A DNA stretch of 64,000 nucleotides from Sulfurimonas sp. (GCF_028714975.1 NZ_JAQTLH010000004.1:124001-188000); one strand, 5' to 3'. Positions 33,183-43,153 are shown, numbered from the stretch's first letter. The notes: generated from the letters alone by a model not told the origin. Numbers and translations: made by a program.

Positions 33183-34442
33183 ATGAAAAAAATATTATTG
33201 GCAAGTGCACTTTGTGCAACTTTGGTTTATGGTGAAGCGGCAAAAGTACTGCCTGTAGAAAAAAGAACTTTTGATCAATCAAAATATATTCCCGATATTT
33301 CGGCTATTTTGGATTTCTCTTATGTGAACAACAGCGTAGGAAATGATGAAATTGCTCACTTAGAACTTCCGGGCATAGCTCACGGGCTTTTAGGAGAACA
33401 TTCCCACGGTAGTTCAAATCATGCAACTTACAACTCAAAACAGGGTTTTAACCTAAACTATGCAGAAGTCGTACTCTCAAGCAATGTTGATCCGTTCTTT
33501 AGCATGGACGCAGTTTTTCACTTTAGCAAAAACGGCGTTGAGGTGGAAGAGGCTTATTTTACGACTACGGCTTTGGGCAACGGACTAAGAGCAAGAGGCG
33601 GAAAACTCAACTCAAATTTCGGATATTTAAACGCACAACACCACCACTACTGGGATTTTGGAGATATGCCGCTTGTTTATGAAGCATTTTTAGGAATGCA
33701 CGGCATAAATGAGCTGGGTGCCCAAATCCAGTGGACGGCTCCGACACCGTTTTACCTAATGGCGGGTTTTGAAGTGCTTCAAGGCGAAAATGAACAGATG
33801 TTCGGAAACAAAACCATAGGCAATGTTGAAAATCCGATAGCAAAAGGGGATAATGCACCATCGCTTTATGTCGGATATGTTAAAGCTTCTCACGATATAG
33901 GAGACACCACTATTTTTGGAGGAGTGTCTTATGCACAGGGAAGTTCAAGAGTAGATCATAGCGAAGATGAAACACCGTATGTTTTTAGCGGAGATAGCAA
34001 ACTCTACGGAGCAGATTTCGTAGTTCTGCACTCTCTTAATTCGTACAGCTCAATAAAATGGCAGAGTGAGTGGCTAAGCAGAGAGATGGGTGGGATTCAA
34101 TACAATTTAAACCCGATATCAAGCCCAAATATAAATAAAAAGCAGAGCGGTCTCTACTCTCAACTAATCTACACGCATGACAAAAACTGGAAAACGGGTG
34201 TGAGATACGATACAATCTATAAAAACGATGTAAAAGAAGACGGCATAGATGCTAACAAACCCAATGACTTTAAAAAGTACTCTGCGATGATAGAGTACCA
34301 CACAAGCGAATTTGCCCGTTTTAGATTACAATATAATCGTAACAATGCCATGTATAATGAAAATGGAGATAAAGTTGATGTAAACTCAATTATACTTCAA
34401 GCAAATATCTCTATCGGTGCACATGCGGCTCACTCATTTTAA
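33183..34442 (+). CDS. Outer-membrane beta-barrel protein of the zinc-uptake cluster
   Basis: 419 residues with a signal peptide (MKKILLASALCATLVYG). No TonB plug is visible. The remaining sequence is strand-rich, with alternating aromatic residues and turns, as in porins. A His-rich stretch GLLGEHSHGSSNH lies near residue 75 and QHHHYWD near 155. The His clusters and position before znuA suggest a zinc-related porin or a plug-less receptor-like protein. A group of REP-like elements follows. Confidence 0.75.
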   Translation: MKKILLASALCATLVYGEAAKVLPVEKRTFDQSKYIPDISAILDFSYVNNSVGNDEIAHLELPGIAHGLLGEHSHGSSNHATYNSKQGFNLNYAEVVLSSNVDPFFSMDAVFHFSKNGVEVEEAYFTTTALGNGLRARGGKLNSNFGYLNAQHHHYWDFGDMPLVYEAFLGMHGINELGAQIQWTAPTPFYLMAGFEVLQGENEQMFGNKTIGNVENPIAKGDNAPSLYVGYVKASHDIGDTTIFGGVSYAQGSSRVDHSEDETPYVFSGDSKLYGADFVVLHSLNSYSSIKWQSEWLSREMGGIQYNLNPISSPNINKKQSGLYSQLIYTHDKNWKTGVRYDTIYKNDVKEDGIDANKPNDFKKYSAMIEYHTSEFARFRLQYNRNNAMYNENGDKVDVNSIILQANISIGAHAAHSF

Positions 34443-34463
34443 TTAAGTGTTCTAAACAAAGAG

Positions 34464-34594
34464 AGATTGCTTCGTCGCAAGCTTCTCGCAATGACGGTCA
34501 CTCAGATTGCCGCGCTTCGCTCGCAATGACAAGCGTGACAATCTGGGTGACTGAATGGGTGTCATTGCGAGCTTCGTTAGAAGCGCGGCAATCT
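34464..34594. repeat. Cluster of three ATTGC-type REP-like elements
   Basis: Three units: AGATTGCTTCGTCGCAAGC.. (34464-34497), AGATTGCCGCGCTTCGCTCG.. (34504-34530) and the inverse GTCATTGCGAGCTTCGTTAG..GCAATCT (34561-34594). Units face one another so the region can fold into long hairpins. The same family lies at 25283, 27778 and 49656. Confidence 0.75.
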
Positions 34595-34657
34595 TACTAA
34601 CTCCTAAACTCATGCTTTGGAGTTTATATAAAAGCCCAATAATACAAAGGCAAAAAA

Positions 34658-35536
34658 ATGAAAAAATTTATAACACTACTAACACTTCTGCCGCTAACGC
34701 TGTTAGCCCATCTTGATATTGCCGTTAGTTACCCTTACATAGGCGCTTTGACAAAAACAATAGGCGGTGAACATATAACTACGACTGTTTTAGCAAAAGG
34801 AAATTGGGATCCGCACTTTATCATTCCTCGTCCCTCGCTTATAGCAAAAATGAGAAATGCGGATGCGCTGATTATGAACGGCGGACAACTAGAAATCGGC
34901 TGGCTGCCTCCGCTCATTAACCGTGCGGGAAATCCAAAAGTAGATACTAATGCTAAAACTTTTCTAAATCTCTCACATCATGTGGCACTTCTCAATAAAC
35001 CAAAAGAGGTAGATAGAAAAGACGGCGATATTCACCCCGACGGAAACCCGCACTTTCACCTAAATCCGCAAAATATTTTACTTCTTGCCGGCGTAATAAG
35101 AGATTTTTTAATCTCAATAGATACGGAACATAAAGCCATATATGAAAAAAACTACACTGATTTTTCGACTGCATGGAGCCAAAAGATGAAAATTTGGAGC
35201 GAAAAAATGAAAGAGAAAAAAGGTCTAAAAGTTATCCAGTTTCATGACAATTTAGCCTATTTTAACAATGTGTACGGACTAACAAATATCGGTACTATCG
35301 AGCCTCTTCCGGGGATTCCGCCATCTTCAAAACATACTATTGAGATAATCGAACTTATAAAAAAAGAGCAGCCTTGCTGCATTTTGCATGATGTTTACCA
35401 CTCAACAAAAACAGCTGAATTTATATCTGAAAAAACCGGTATAAAAGTAGTTTTAATGCCTCACGATATTGAAGCATTAGAGAATATTAGCGATTTAAGT
35501 TCGCTGTTTGACCATCTAACAAGTGCAATAAAATGA
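34658..35536 (+). CDS. znuA: Zinc ABC transporter substrate-binding protein
   Basis: 292 residues of the cluster A-I metal-binding family, with a signal peptide (MKKFITLLTLLPLTLLA). Metal ligands are likely in GNWDPHF, DGNPHFHLNP, QFHDNL and LHDVYHS. The usual long His-rich loop is shortened to DIHPDGNPHFH. AAAGGC precedes the ATG. A 4-base overlap couples it to the permease gene. Confidence 0.9.
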   Translation: MKKFITLLTLLPLTLLAHLDIAVSYPYIGALTKTIGGEHITTTVLAKGNWDPHFIIPRPSLIAKMRNADALIMNGGQLEIGWLPPLINRAGNPKVDTNAKTFLNLSHHVALLNKPKEVDRKDGDIHPDGNPHFHLNPQNILLLAGVIRDFLISIDTEHKAIYEKNYTDFSTAWSQKMKIWSEKMKEKKGLKVIQFHDNLAYFNNVYGLTNIGTIEPLPGIPPSSKHTIEIIELIKKEQPCCILHDVYHSTKTAEFISEKTGIKVVLMPHDIEALENISDLSSLFDHLTSAIK

Positions 35537-36279
35537 TAGATATTTTACTCACCCCCATAGCCTTGGTTGTTATTTTAGTTATGCTTCACTCCTACTTCGG
35601 CATGGAGATTTTAAAACGCGGTATCATCTTTACAGACCTTGCTATTGCTCAGTTTGCCGCACTCGGTTCATCTGTTAGTTTAGGCTATTTTCATGAAGAG
35701 CACTTCTATATCTTAACTCTTAGCTTTGCTCTTTTTAGTGCATTTCTTATAGCCTTTGCATCTACGAGAAAACTGCACTTAGAGGCTTTTATAGGCATAC
35801 TTTATGTTTTGGGAGCAAGCGGAATTATGATGGTGCTCTCCCATTCGGCCGAGGGGATGGAGCACTTCAAGTCGCTTCTTGCAAGCGATATACTCTTTAC
35901 GCCTCCGAGTGAAGTTCTTAAAAGCGGTATTATCTACTCATTTATCGCTATTGCGCTCTACTTTTTATATCCGAAACTAGACGGTTTTTTAAAAGAGCTT
36001 CTCTTTTTCTCGCTATTAGCCATAACCGTTACATCTTCGGTCGCACTTGCGGGAGTTTTTGTAGTTTTTGTGCTTCTTATAGCTCCGCCGTTTGTAGCAA
36101 TTTCGTTAGAGTTTAAAAGACCTCTGCTTTATAGCTTCTTTTTTGGATGGTTTTTTGGCATAAGCGCGATTATTATCTCATACTTCTACGATTTGCCGAC
36201 CGGTTATAGCGTAGTATTTTTAGGCGCCGCTTTAACGGCAATAGCAGTTTTGGCAACATCTAAAAAGGCAAATGTATGA
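35533..36279 (+). CDS. znuB: Metal ABC transporter permease (ZnuB-like)
   Basis: 248 residues with seven or eight helices. GIIFTDLAIAQFAALGSSVS near residue 35 and the later VFVVFVLLIAPPFVA are typical of the ZnuB/MntB family. It overlaps both neighbours by 4 bases. An ATPase gene (znuC) is expected next but a rhodanese-like gene follows instead, so the ATPase must be encoded elsewhere. Confidence 0.9.
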   Translation: MIDILLTPIALVVILVMLHSYFGMEILKRGIIFTDLAIAQFAALGSSVSLGYFHEEHFYILTLSFALFSAFLIAFASTRKLHLEAFIGILYVLGASGIMMVLSHSAEGMEHFKSLLASDILFTPPSEVLKSGIIYSFIAIALYFLYPKLDGFLKELLFFSLLAITVTSSVALAGVFVVFVLLIAPPFVAISLEFKRPLLYSFFFGWFFGISAIIISYFYDLPTGYSVVFLGAALTAIAVLATSKKANV

Positions 36280-36587
36280 GTTATCCGAATGAATGGAATC
36301 AGAGAGAATTTTTGCAAAACAAAAAGAGACTTGAAGCCGAGGGCATAAAAGTTCTGCTAATTGATACTATTTTATCGCCGATTGAAAATGCGGATACGGT
36401 AGTTTATAACCCTTATGAACTGCAAAAAGAGCCAAAAGGGAGCGTTTTTGTTTTTTACTGCGATAGCGGAAAAAGCACATTGGAGAGACTTAAAGAGTAT
36501 AAAAATAAGTTTCCCCTGCATCACTGCATTTCGTTAAAGGGCGGCAGAGGTTATTGGCGCATAAATATGACGGTTTTTGATGATTGA
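36276..36587 (+). CDS. Rhodanese-like protein
   Basis: 103 residues. VFVFYCDSGKSTLERL carries the active-site Cys loop, followed by LKGGRGYWR, the usual closing strand of rhodanese domains. The fold is short at the N-terminus. It probably transfers sulfur or is a regulatory variant. It overlaps znuB and the DUF309 gene by 4-8 bases, so the run from znuA to DUF309 is one operon. Confidence 0.7.
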   Translation: MSYPNEWNQREFLQNKKRLEAEGIKVLLIDTILSPIENADTVVYNPYELQKEPKGSVFVFYCDSGKSTLERLKEYKNKFPLHHCISLKGGRGYWRINMTVFDD

Positions 36588-36906
36588 ACATAAAAAACAC
36601 CTAAATAACTTCATCCAAAATCTGCGTGATGAAAAATTTTATGATGCGCATGAGGATTTGGAAGCTATCTGGTTTACCCGAAGATTTGAAGAGTCCGACG
36701 AGATAAAACTGTTAAAAGGTTTCATAAATGCCTCCGTTAGTTTTGAACTCTTAAAAAAAGGCAAAGCCGAACCATCCCAAAGAGTTTGGAAAAATTATCT
36801 AAAATACAGAGATCTGATCCACTCCGTAAACTCCCCCTATATAGACAAATATCATCAAATAATAGAAGAGATAGAAAAAATCAAGAAGAGTTTTATAAAC
36901 TTATAG
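36580..36906 (+). CDS. DUF309 protein
   Basis: 108 residues, helical. FYDAHEDLEAIWF and LLKGFINASVSFELL are the DUF309 marks, with His and Glu residues that look like a metal or ligand site. I start at the ATG of MIEHKKHL. Function of the family is unknown. It is coupled to the rhodanese-like gene by overlap. Confidence 0.8.
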   Translation: MIEHKKHLNNFIQNLRDEKFYDAHEDLEAIWFTRRFEESDEIKLLKGFINASVSFELLKKGKAEPSQRVWKNYLKYRDLIHSVNSPYIDKYHQIIEEIEKIKKSFINL

Positions 36907-36907
36907 G

Positions 36908-36913
36908 TAAAAT
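36908..36913 (+). promoter_or_regulatory. -10 box TAAAAT before the DUF481 gene (leaderless layout)
   Basis: GGTAAAAT is followed after 7 bases by the ATG at 36921 with no Shine-Dalgarno in between. It partly overlaps the last codons of the DUF309 gene region. Confidence 0.45.
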
Positions 36914-36920
36914 CCTATCT

Positions 36921-37673
36921 ATGAAAACACCTATATTAATCACACTTTTATCGGCACAATCTCTTTTTGCGTTAGTCTCGATTATCCCCGTTGAGATAGG
37001 AAAGGAAGTCGGCTTTTCTAATATAGCCGAAGCTTCGCTTGAAACAACAAGGGGAAATACGGATACGGATAGCTACAAAGCCTCTTACAGATCAACTTAC
37101 GATAACGGAGAGAGCTTTGTTACATGGGCAGAAGCTTCCGGCGCATACGGCAAAGCAAACGGAGACGAAAATACAAATAAAGTTTTTGCACATGCAAGAT
37201 ATATACATGCAATTACCAGAGAATCCGTAAGAGCCGAGGTATTTACACAGTACCAAAACGATATGTTTATGAATATAAAAAATAAGATTTTATACGGAAC
37301 GGGTGCCAGATTTAAGATTTTGGATGAAGCACGCGATGCCAGAGGTTATATCGGTCTTGGCGTTTTTCATGAAAAAATAGATTATAGAAATCCGACTATC
37401 AATCCGTCTGAAGAAAATATAAGATTAAACTCATATTTTTCTTACTCTATTGATTTAAATAACAAAACATCCGTTGCTTATACTCTCTACTTTCAGCCTA
37501 AAATCGATAATATCGGTGATAATATTCAATTGCATGAGTTTGAATTAAAGGTCAATGTATATAGAGATGTATTTTTAAAATTTAACATTGCCTATACTAT
37601 GGACAGCGAACCTCCTATAGGCATTAAACGATATGATTTTACTCAAAATACCTCTTTCGTTGTAAAATTCTAA
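36921..37673 (+). CDS. DUF481 outer-membrane protein
   Basis: 250 residues from MKTPILITLLSAQSLFA, a signal peptide; a longer frame from 36786 is an artefact overlapping the previous gene. The mature part is strand-rich, with EASLETTRGNTDTDSYKASY at the start of the DUF481 domain and ending in FVVKF, an aromatic C-terminus usual for outer-membrane barrels. Function unknown. Confidence 0.8.
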   Translation: MKTPILITLLSAQSLFALVSIIPVEIGKEVGFSNIAEASLETTRGNTDTDSYKASYRSTYDNGESFVTWAEASGAYGKANGDENTNKVFAHARYIHAITRESVRAEVFTQYQNDMFMNIKNKILYGTGARFKILDEARDARGYIGLGVFHEKIDYRNPTINPSEENIRLNSYFSYSIDLNNKTSVAYTLYFQPKIDNIGDNIQLHEFELKVNVYRDVFLKFNIAYTMDSEPPIGIKRYDFTQNTSFVVKF

Positions 37674-37705
37674 ATCTTTTTAATACACTTTTTTAAGGAT
37701 AAAAA

Positions 37706-38500
37706 ATGGAAATATCAAAGTACGCTGATTTAGCGGTTATGTATATAAGCGAGTACGGATTAAAGATTATTGCCTCAATAGCTATCTTTATTATCGGTAA
37801 AATGGTTGTAAGAAAAGTTACGGCACTTATAAAAACATTGATGCATAAAGCAAAAGTCGATAATACTTTGGTTGAGTTTTTATCAAATGCTATCTATTTT
37901 GTGCTGCTTATAGTTGTTATTTTAGCTTCGTTAAATACGCTAGGCATAAATACTACATCATTTTTAGCAGTATTTGGTGCGGCATCTTTGGCAGTAGGTC
38001 TAGCACTCAAAGATTCACTCTCAAACATCGGTGCAGCCGTGCTTATAATCATCTTTCGCCCTTTTGGAGTCGGAGATACTATAGAAGCGGCGGGAGCTTC
38101 CGGTAAAGTTGAAGAGATAAATCTATTCTCAACCATTATGGTTATGCCCGATAATAAAACCGTAACTATCCCTAACTCCAAAATCATAGGCAGCAATATC
38201 ACAAACTACTCAAGCAAGTCTACGCGCCGTGTAGATCTTATTTTTAGTATAGAATATCGTAATGACCTCAAACTTGCAAAAGATATAATGTTGCAGGTTA
38301 TAAAAGAGGATAATAGAGTTTTGGAAGAACCCGCTCCATTTGTAGCTGTCGGCGAACTTGGTGATAAGGGTGTAAACTTTGTGTTTCAAGTTTGGGTAAA
38401 AACCGAAAACTATTTGAATGTTCGTTTTGATATGAACGAGAAAGTCAAGCTTGCATTTGACGCACATGGAATATCCATCCCGGTTTCTCAAAACCCTTAA
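37706..38500 (+). CDS. mscS: Small-conductance mechanosensitive channel MscS
   Basis: 264 residues, the minimal MscS length. Three N-terminal helices, with the pore helix rich in Ala and Gly (FGAASLAVGLALKDSLSNIGA). The conserved beta domain follows (FRPFGVGDTIEAAG, VMPDNKTVTIPNSKI). It opens under membrane tension during osmotic downshock. AAGGA precedes the ATG. The stop overlaps the last codon of the convergent MFS gene by 4 bases. Confidence 0.93.
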   Translation: MEISKYADLAVMYISEYGLKIIASIAIFIIGKMVVRKVTALIKTLMHKAKVDNTLVEFLSNAIYFVLLIVVILASLNTLGINTTSFLAVFGAASLAVGLALKDSLSNIGAAVLIIIFRPFGVGDTIEAAGASGKVEEINLFSTIMVMPDNKTVTIPNSKIIGSNITNYSSKSTRRVDLIFSIEYRNDLKLAKDIMLQVIKEDNRVLEEPAPFVAVGELGDKGVNFVFQVWVKTENYLNVRFDMNEKVKLAFDAHGISIPVSQNP

Positions 38501-39600
38501 CTATGCTTTTTCGTAACTCCCCAAAGATATAAAAAGTAGGTTGAGGCAAGTGCGATAAGCGCCGCACTTAAAAAAAGATAGTTTGGGTAGAGTTCGTAAA
38601 CGTACCCAGCGATTAGCGCACCCAAAAATGCTCCAAAACCGTAAGTTATACCTGAGAAAAGCTGTTGCGCTAAAGATTTATGCTTGTAGAGATAAAAGAG
38701 ATAGCTTATAGTAGCCGAGTGAAAGAGTGCAAAACTTAGTGCATGCAGAGCTTGCGAGAAAAAAAGCAGGGTTATATTATCCGGAAACATAAACAGCAAT
38801 AGCCATCGAAGAACGGTTGCAAAGGTGGTGGCTTGAAGTATTAAGAGCAAATTTTTACGAAGAAGAGCGCCTTGAAAATAGAGCATAAATATCTCAACGA
38901 CTACGCCGAAACTCCACAAATATATCGCTATATCCAAGCTTACTTTATGGTCGGTTACATAGATAGTGAAAAAGTTATAAAATGAACCGAAACTCACCTG
39001 CATAAGAGTAAGCCCTATCCACAATCTCCAATCTTTTAAAATGTTTATATCGTTGGTCACTTCTTCACTTTTATCTAAAAGCGTATCTGCTCTCTTTGCT
39101 ATATTAAACGCTACCGCCGAAGTGATAAAAGTCAAAACTAAAAGGTAGACAAGAGCAACATCGGCAGAGCTTAAAAATTTTACCAAAACAAGCGCTACTA
39201 AGATAAAGCCGACCGAACCAAAGAGCCTAATCTTGCCGTATCTCTCTTTTCCGAGATACTTTAGCGATATAAGTTCAACATAGGGAAGCACGATGCTAAG
39301 ACCCACGCCTAAGCTAACATTTGAGAAGAGCAGCTTGTAAAAACTATCAAGTGAGAAGTAAAAAGAGATTGTGCTCAAACACATTATAAAAAGCGCTATA
39401 TTAAAAGCACTTCTATTGATTTTCAGCCCCTTTATAAAAGCAAACGGAACCAAAAACCGCACAAGCGGAGCCGCCGCAAATATAATGCCTATGTCACTAG
39501 CCGAGTATCCGGACATAGATAACACTTTTGGCAAAAAGATTATATACACACCAATGATTGAGAAGTAAAAAAAATAAAATGTTGCTAGTAAAATTGACAT
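38497..39600 (-). CDS. MFS transporter (MFS_1-like, HcaT/nucleoside-symporter type)
   Basis: 367 residues with twelve predicted helices. FLPKVLSMSGYSASDIGIIFAAAPLVRFL is close to the HcaT/LacY-like MFS_1 opening, and YGKIRLFGSVGFI is the loop 4-5 mark of that group. Substrate unknown. No neighbours on its strand. Confidence 0.85.
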   Translation of the reverse strand: MSILLATFYFFYFSIIGVYIIFLPKVLSMSGYSASDIGIIFAAAPLVRFLVPFAFIKGLKINRSAFNIALFIMCLSTISFYFSLDSFYKLLFSNVSLGVGLSIVLPYVELISLKYLGKERYGKIRLFGSVGFILVALVLVKFLSSADVALVYLLVLTFITSAVAFNIAKRADTLLDKSEEVTNDINILKDWRLWIGLTLMQVSFGSFYNFFTIYVTDHKVSLDIAIYLWSFGVVVEIFMLYFQGALLRKNLLLILQATTFATVLRWLLLFMFPDNITLLFFSQALHALSFALFHSATISYLFYLYKHKSLAQQLFSGITYGFGAFLGALIAGYVYELYPNYLFLSAALIALASTYFLYLWGVTKKHS

Positions 39601-39710
39601 ACGGGATTATATCTTAAAGATATAAAAGATATCATATAGTTTTTACTTATCTAAAATAGATAAGACAATAATTTAGCAATAAATTTTATAAAAGCTAAAA
39701 GGGAGTTTAC

Positions 39711-40199
39711 ATGTTAAAAGTAATGAAAGATGAAGATTTTATAGTCTCAAAAACAGATATAAGAGGGCGCATAATATACTGCAATAAAATCTTTATGGAT
39801 ATGGCGGATTATACGGAAGAGGAGCTGCTTGGAAAAGCTCACAGTATTATAAGACATTCTGATATGCCAAAAGCAGTTTTTAGATATCTTTGGGAGATGA
39901 TTCCGAAAAAACAAGAGGTTTTCGCGTATGTTCTAAATAGAGGCAAAAACGGCAATGACTACTGGGTTTATGCAAATATAACGGCGACACTTGATGAGAG
40001 AGGCAATATCGTCGATTACTACTCGGTTAGAAGAAAACCAAACAGTAAAGCTCTTGATGTCATCATACCTCTATATAAAAAGATGCTTGAAGTAGAAAAA
40101 AGCAGCGGAGTTGATGCTTCGTTTAAAGTTTTAACAGATATTTTAAAAGAAAAAGGAGTAAGTTACGATGAGCTTATTATCTCTCTTCAAAACCAATAA
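39711..40199 (+). CDS. PAS-domain sensor protein (Aer type)
   Basis: 162 residues, essentially one PAS domain plus a helical tail. [36 protein letters not shown] is the FAD-binding PAS_3 pattern of Aer-like redox sensors, and [13 protein letters not shown] the core strand. Without its own output domain, it probably works with the chemoreceptor gene whose start lies inside its end (32-base overlap). Confidence 0.87.
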   Translation: MLKVMKDEDFIVSKTDIRGRIIYCNKIFMDMADYTEEELLGKAHSIIRHSDMPKAVFRYLWEMIPKKQEVFAYVLNRGKNGNDYWVYANITATLDERGNIVDYYSVRRKPNSKALDVIIPLYKKMLEVEKSSGVDASFKVLTDILKEKGVSYDELIISLQNQ

Positions 40200-41487
40200 A
40201 AACAAAGAAAAGCATGCTCAAATGCATGATGCGATTATTAGCGTCTTAAAAGATGCAGCAAACGGAAAACTCAGCGGAAGAATTACGGGTATACCGAATG
40301 ATAACTCAAAAGAGTCTGCATTTGCTTGGACAATCAATGATGTTTTAGATCAGCTTGAAGCATTTATGAGAGATGTTGAAACTTCTATAGAGAGTGCTGC
40401 TGAGGGCAAAACATATAGAACAACAAATCCTGAAGGTCTACACGGCGCATTTCACTCAACCTCTGAAAAATTAAAACTGGCAATCTCTTCGGTTGCAGTG
40501 GGGTATGAGACGAAAATCAAAGGTGAACTCTCAGATAAACTTAGCACACTTGGCGGAGGAATGGCTAGTGCGCTAGAGGTTATACAAAAAGATATTATAC
40601 TTTCTCAAAACGGCTCTGATGAGATTACGAAAGTTTCGCAAAAAACTGCAGATCTCTCCTCAGAAAGCCTGCAAAGCGTTCATGAGATTAGCGAGAAATT
40701 GGGAGTTTTACTTAACTCTATCACATCATCACATGAAATAATCATAAATCTTGAGCAGAGATCCCGTGATATCTCGAATGTTGTAGGACTTATCAAAGAT
40801 ATAGCGGATCAGACAAATCTGCTAGCACTTAATGCCGCTATCGAAGCGGCACGCGCCGGAGAACACGGCAGAGGATTTGCAGTTGTTGCCGATGAAGTAA
40901 GAAAACTTGCGGAACGCACTCAAAAAGCAACACAAGAGATAGAGATAACTATATCTACTCTTCAGCAAGAGGCTAATGAGATGAGAAGCAGCTCGGATAA
41001 TATCTCTGAGATTGCAGAGGAGTCAAACAACGTTATACATAATTTTCAAAAAACATTTGAAGAGTTAAACTCAAATGCAAATAAATCATCGGAAATCTCT
41101 GTTACAATGAACAACCAGCTCTTTACGACACTGGTAAAAGTAGACCATATCATATACAAATCAACGGCTTACTCGTCGGTGTTAAGTTTTAATGCGGATA
41201 AAGCGTTTGTAGACCATAAAAATTGCCGTATGGGCAAATGGTATTTAGGCGTCGGCAAAGATAAATTCGGACATACGAAATCATTTGTAGAACTAGATAG
41301 CGTGCATGCCAAAGTTCATGATTCGGTTTTAAAAAATCAAGAGTTTGTAAAAAACGGCACCGTGTTAAAATCAGATCATCCAAAAATTATTTTTGAAAAC
41401 TTTAACGAAATGGAAAATGCATCTAGCATATTATTTAAAAAATTAGACGATATGGTTGAAGAGTTTAGGAAAAATAGTAAAAAATAA
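40168..41487 (+). CDS. Cytosolic methyl-accepting chemotaxis protein with CZB domain
   Basis: 439 residues without membrane helices. The signalling hairpin reads [21 protein letters not shown] followed by [19 protein letters not shown]. The C-terminus is a chemoreceptor zinc-binding (CZB) domain with [19 protein letters not shown] and [14 protein letters not shown] before the ATG confirms the start inside the PAS gene. The overlap suggests the PAS protein and this receptor form a split energy or redox sensor. Confidence 0.92.
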   Translation: MSLLSLFKTNKNKEKHAQMHDAIISVLKDAANGKLSGRITGIPNDNSKESAFAWTINDVLDQLEAFMRDVETSIESAAEGKTYRTTNPEGLHGAFHSTSEKLKLAISSVAVGYETKIKGELSDKLSTLGGGMASALEVIQKDIILSQNGSDEITKVSQKTADLSSESLQSVHEISEKLGVLLNSITSSHEIIINLEQRSRDISNVVGLIKDIADQTNLLALNAAIEAARAGEHGRGFAVVADEVRKLAERTQKATQEIEITISTLQQEANEMRSSSDNISEIAEESNNVIHNFQKTFEELNSNANKSSEISVTMNNQLFTTLVKVDHIIYKSTAYSSVLSFNADKAFVDHKNCRMGKWYLGVGKDKFGHTKSFVELDSVHAKVHDSVLKNQEFVKNGTVLKSDHPKIIFENFNEMENASSILFKKLDDMVEEFRKNSKK

Positions 41488-41526
41488 TTATTTACTTACT
41501 ATTTACTTATAATTAATACAATTTTA

Positions 41527-41624
41527 CATCTCAAATATGTTTAACCCCTTTCGTACTTGAGATGGATATAACCTATAAATTATTTTAATTATCCACTCCT
41601 TCTCCCCTTTTGGGCTGGATAATT
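41527..41624. other. Two inverted repeats between the MCP and radical SAM genes
   Basis: CATCTCAA (41527-41534) pairs with TTGAGATG (41557-41564); AATTATCCA (41587-41595) pairs with TGGATAATT (41616-41624). The second ends 16 bases before the next ATG. They may be a weak terminator and a leader hairpin. Confidence 0.4.
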
Positions 41625-41640
41625 ATGTTAAACTTCCGTT

Positions 41641-43137
41641 ATGAAAATCATTTTAACGACTCTAAATTCAAGATTTACACACACTTCCATAGCTCTTAGA
41701 TATCTCTATGCAAACTTAAAAGAGTTGCAAAATGACGCAAGAATCATAGAGTTTAGCATCAATGACGCCATCCAAACCATAGCTGAAAAACTACTTATCC
41801 ACTCACCGCAAATCATCGGCATCGGTGTTTATATATGGAATGTCTCACAAGTTAGCGAACTTATCCACATTATAAAAAAAATCTCTCCAAACACAAAAAT
41901 AGTTCTTGGCGGTCCCGAAGTATCGCATGAGCCTTTTAGGGTAAATTTGGATAACGCCGATTTTATTATTCAGGGCGAGGGAGATGAGGCTTTTTATGGA
42001 CTCTGCCGTGATATTTTTGATGACAAACCGACTAGCAGAATTATAAAGATGAGTATGCCCTCACTCAAAAACATCGAACTTCCGTATAGATTCTACACGG
42101 ATGACGATATAAAAAACCGCTACATCTATGTCGAAGCCTCAAGAGGCTGTCCTTTTGAGTGCGAATTTTGCCTCTCATCTATGGATGAAAAGGTAAGAGC
42201 GTTTGACATAGAACTTTTTTTAAGAGAGCTTGAACTTCTCTGGCTTCGCGGGGCTAGAAATTTTAAGTTTATAGATAGAACTTTTAACTTAAATATAAAA
42301 ACAGCAAATATCCTGCTTGACTTCTTTTTAGCAAAAGAACCTCCTTATTTTGCACATTTTGAGGTCGTGCCCGACCATTTTCCGGAATCATTAAAAGAAA
42401 AAATTACTAAATTTCCCCACGGTGCACTGCAGCTTGAAATCGGTATACAAACCCTAAATCCGACTATCGCAAACAACATCTCAAGACCTCTAAAGCTAGA
42501 TAAAATCAAAGAAAATATCCGTTTTTTGGAAAATGAGACAAACGCCCACATACATCTTGATCTCATAGTCGGCTTACCTGGTGAGTCCATAAAAAGTTTT
42601 GGAGCAAATCTCGATGAACTTGTGAGTTTAAGCAGTTGTGAGATACAAATCGGTATACTGAAAAAACTCTCGGGAACCTATATAAACCGTCACGACATAG
42701 AACACGGCATGATTTATAGCGATATCCCTCCATATGATGTTTTGCAAACTTCACAACTCTCGTTTTTTGAGATTCAAACTATGAAAAGATTTTCAAGGTT
42801 TTGGGATCTTACTTACAACAGCGGTAACTTTAAAGAGAGCATAAAGCTGATTTGGCAAGATGAGAGCGTATTTGAGAATTTTTATAATTTTAGTTTATGG
42901 ATTTATACAAAGACCGATTCTACGTGGCAAATCTCGCTTCAAAGACTAGGCGAGCTGCTCTTTGGATATCTTTGCGAAGTTAAAAAAATAGATGCTAAGT
43001 TTGTTGCAAAAAATATGCTTGAGGATATGATGAGGCTGGAGGGCAGAGTAGTTCCAAACTACCTTATGCCTTATGCCGATAATTTTAAGCCAAGCAACAA
43101 ACACGGGACATCTGGTTTTAATAAAAGGCAGCAGTAA
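41641..43137 (+). CDS. B12-binding radical SAM protein (DUF4080)
   Basis: 498 residues. The N-terminal cobalamin-binding domain has LTTLNSRFTHTSIALRYL and VLGGPEVSHEP. The radical SAM core carries the 4Fe-4S cysteines in EASRGCPFECEFCLSS. A DUF4080-type C-terminal part follows. The substrate is unknown; the cobalamin genes in this window supply its cofactor. No strong Shine-Dalgarno is visible. Confidence 0.9.
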   Translation: MKIILTTLNSRFTHTSIALRYLYANLKELQNDARIIEFSINDAIQTIAEKLLIHSPQIIGIGVYIWNVSQVSELIHIIKKISPNTKIVLGGPEVSHEPFRVNLDNADFIIQGEGDEAFYGLCRDIFDDKPTSRIIKMSMPSLKNIELPYRFYTDDDIKNRYIYVEASRGCPFECEFCLSSMDEKVRAFDIELFLRELELLWLRGARNFKFIDRTFNLNIKTANILLDFFLAKEPPYFAHFEVVPDHFPESLKEKITKFPHGALQLEIGIQTLNPTIANNISRPLKLDKIKENIRFLENETNAHIHLDLIVGLPGESIKSFGANLDELVSLSSCEIQIGILKKLSGTYINRHDIEHGMIYSDIPPYDVLQTSQLSFFEIQTMKRFSRFWDLTYNSGNFKESIKLIWQDESVFENFYNFSLWIYTKTDSTWQISLQRLGELLFGYLCEVKKIDAKFVAKNMLEDMMRLEGRVVPNYLMPYADNFKPSNKHGTSGFNKRQQ

Positions 43138-43153
43138 AGTCAGATTTTTTTGA

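Noticed and set aside
36786-36920. Long N-terminal extension of the DUF481 protein
   Set aside because: It overlaps the DUF309 gene and would place a signal peptide internally; the ATG at 36921 begins a normal signal peptide.
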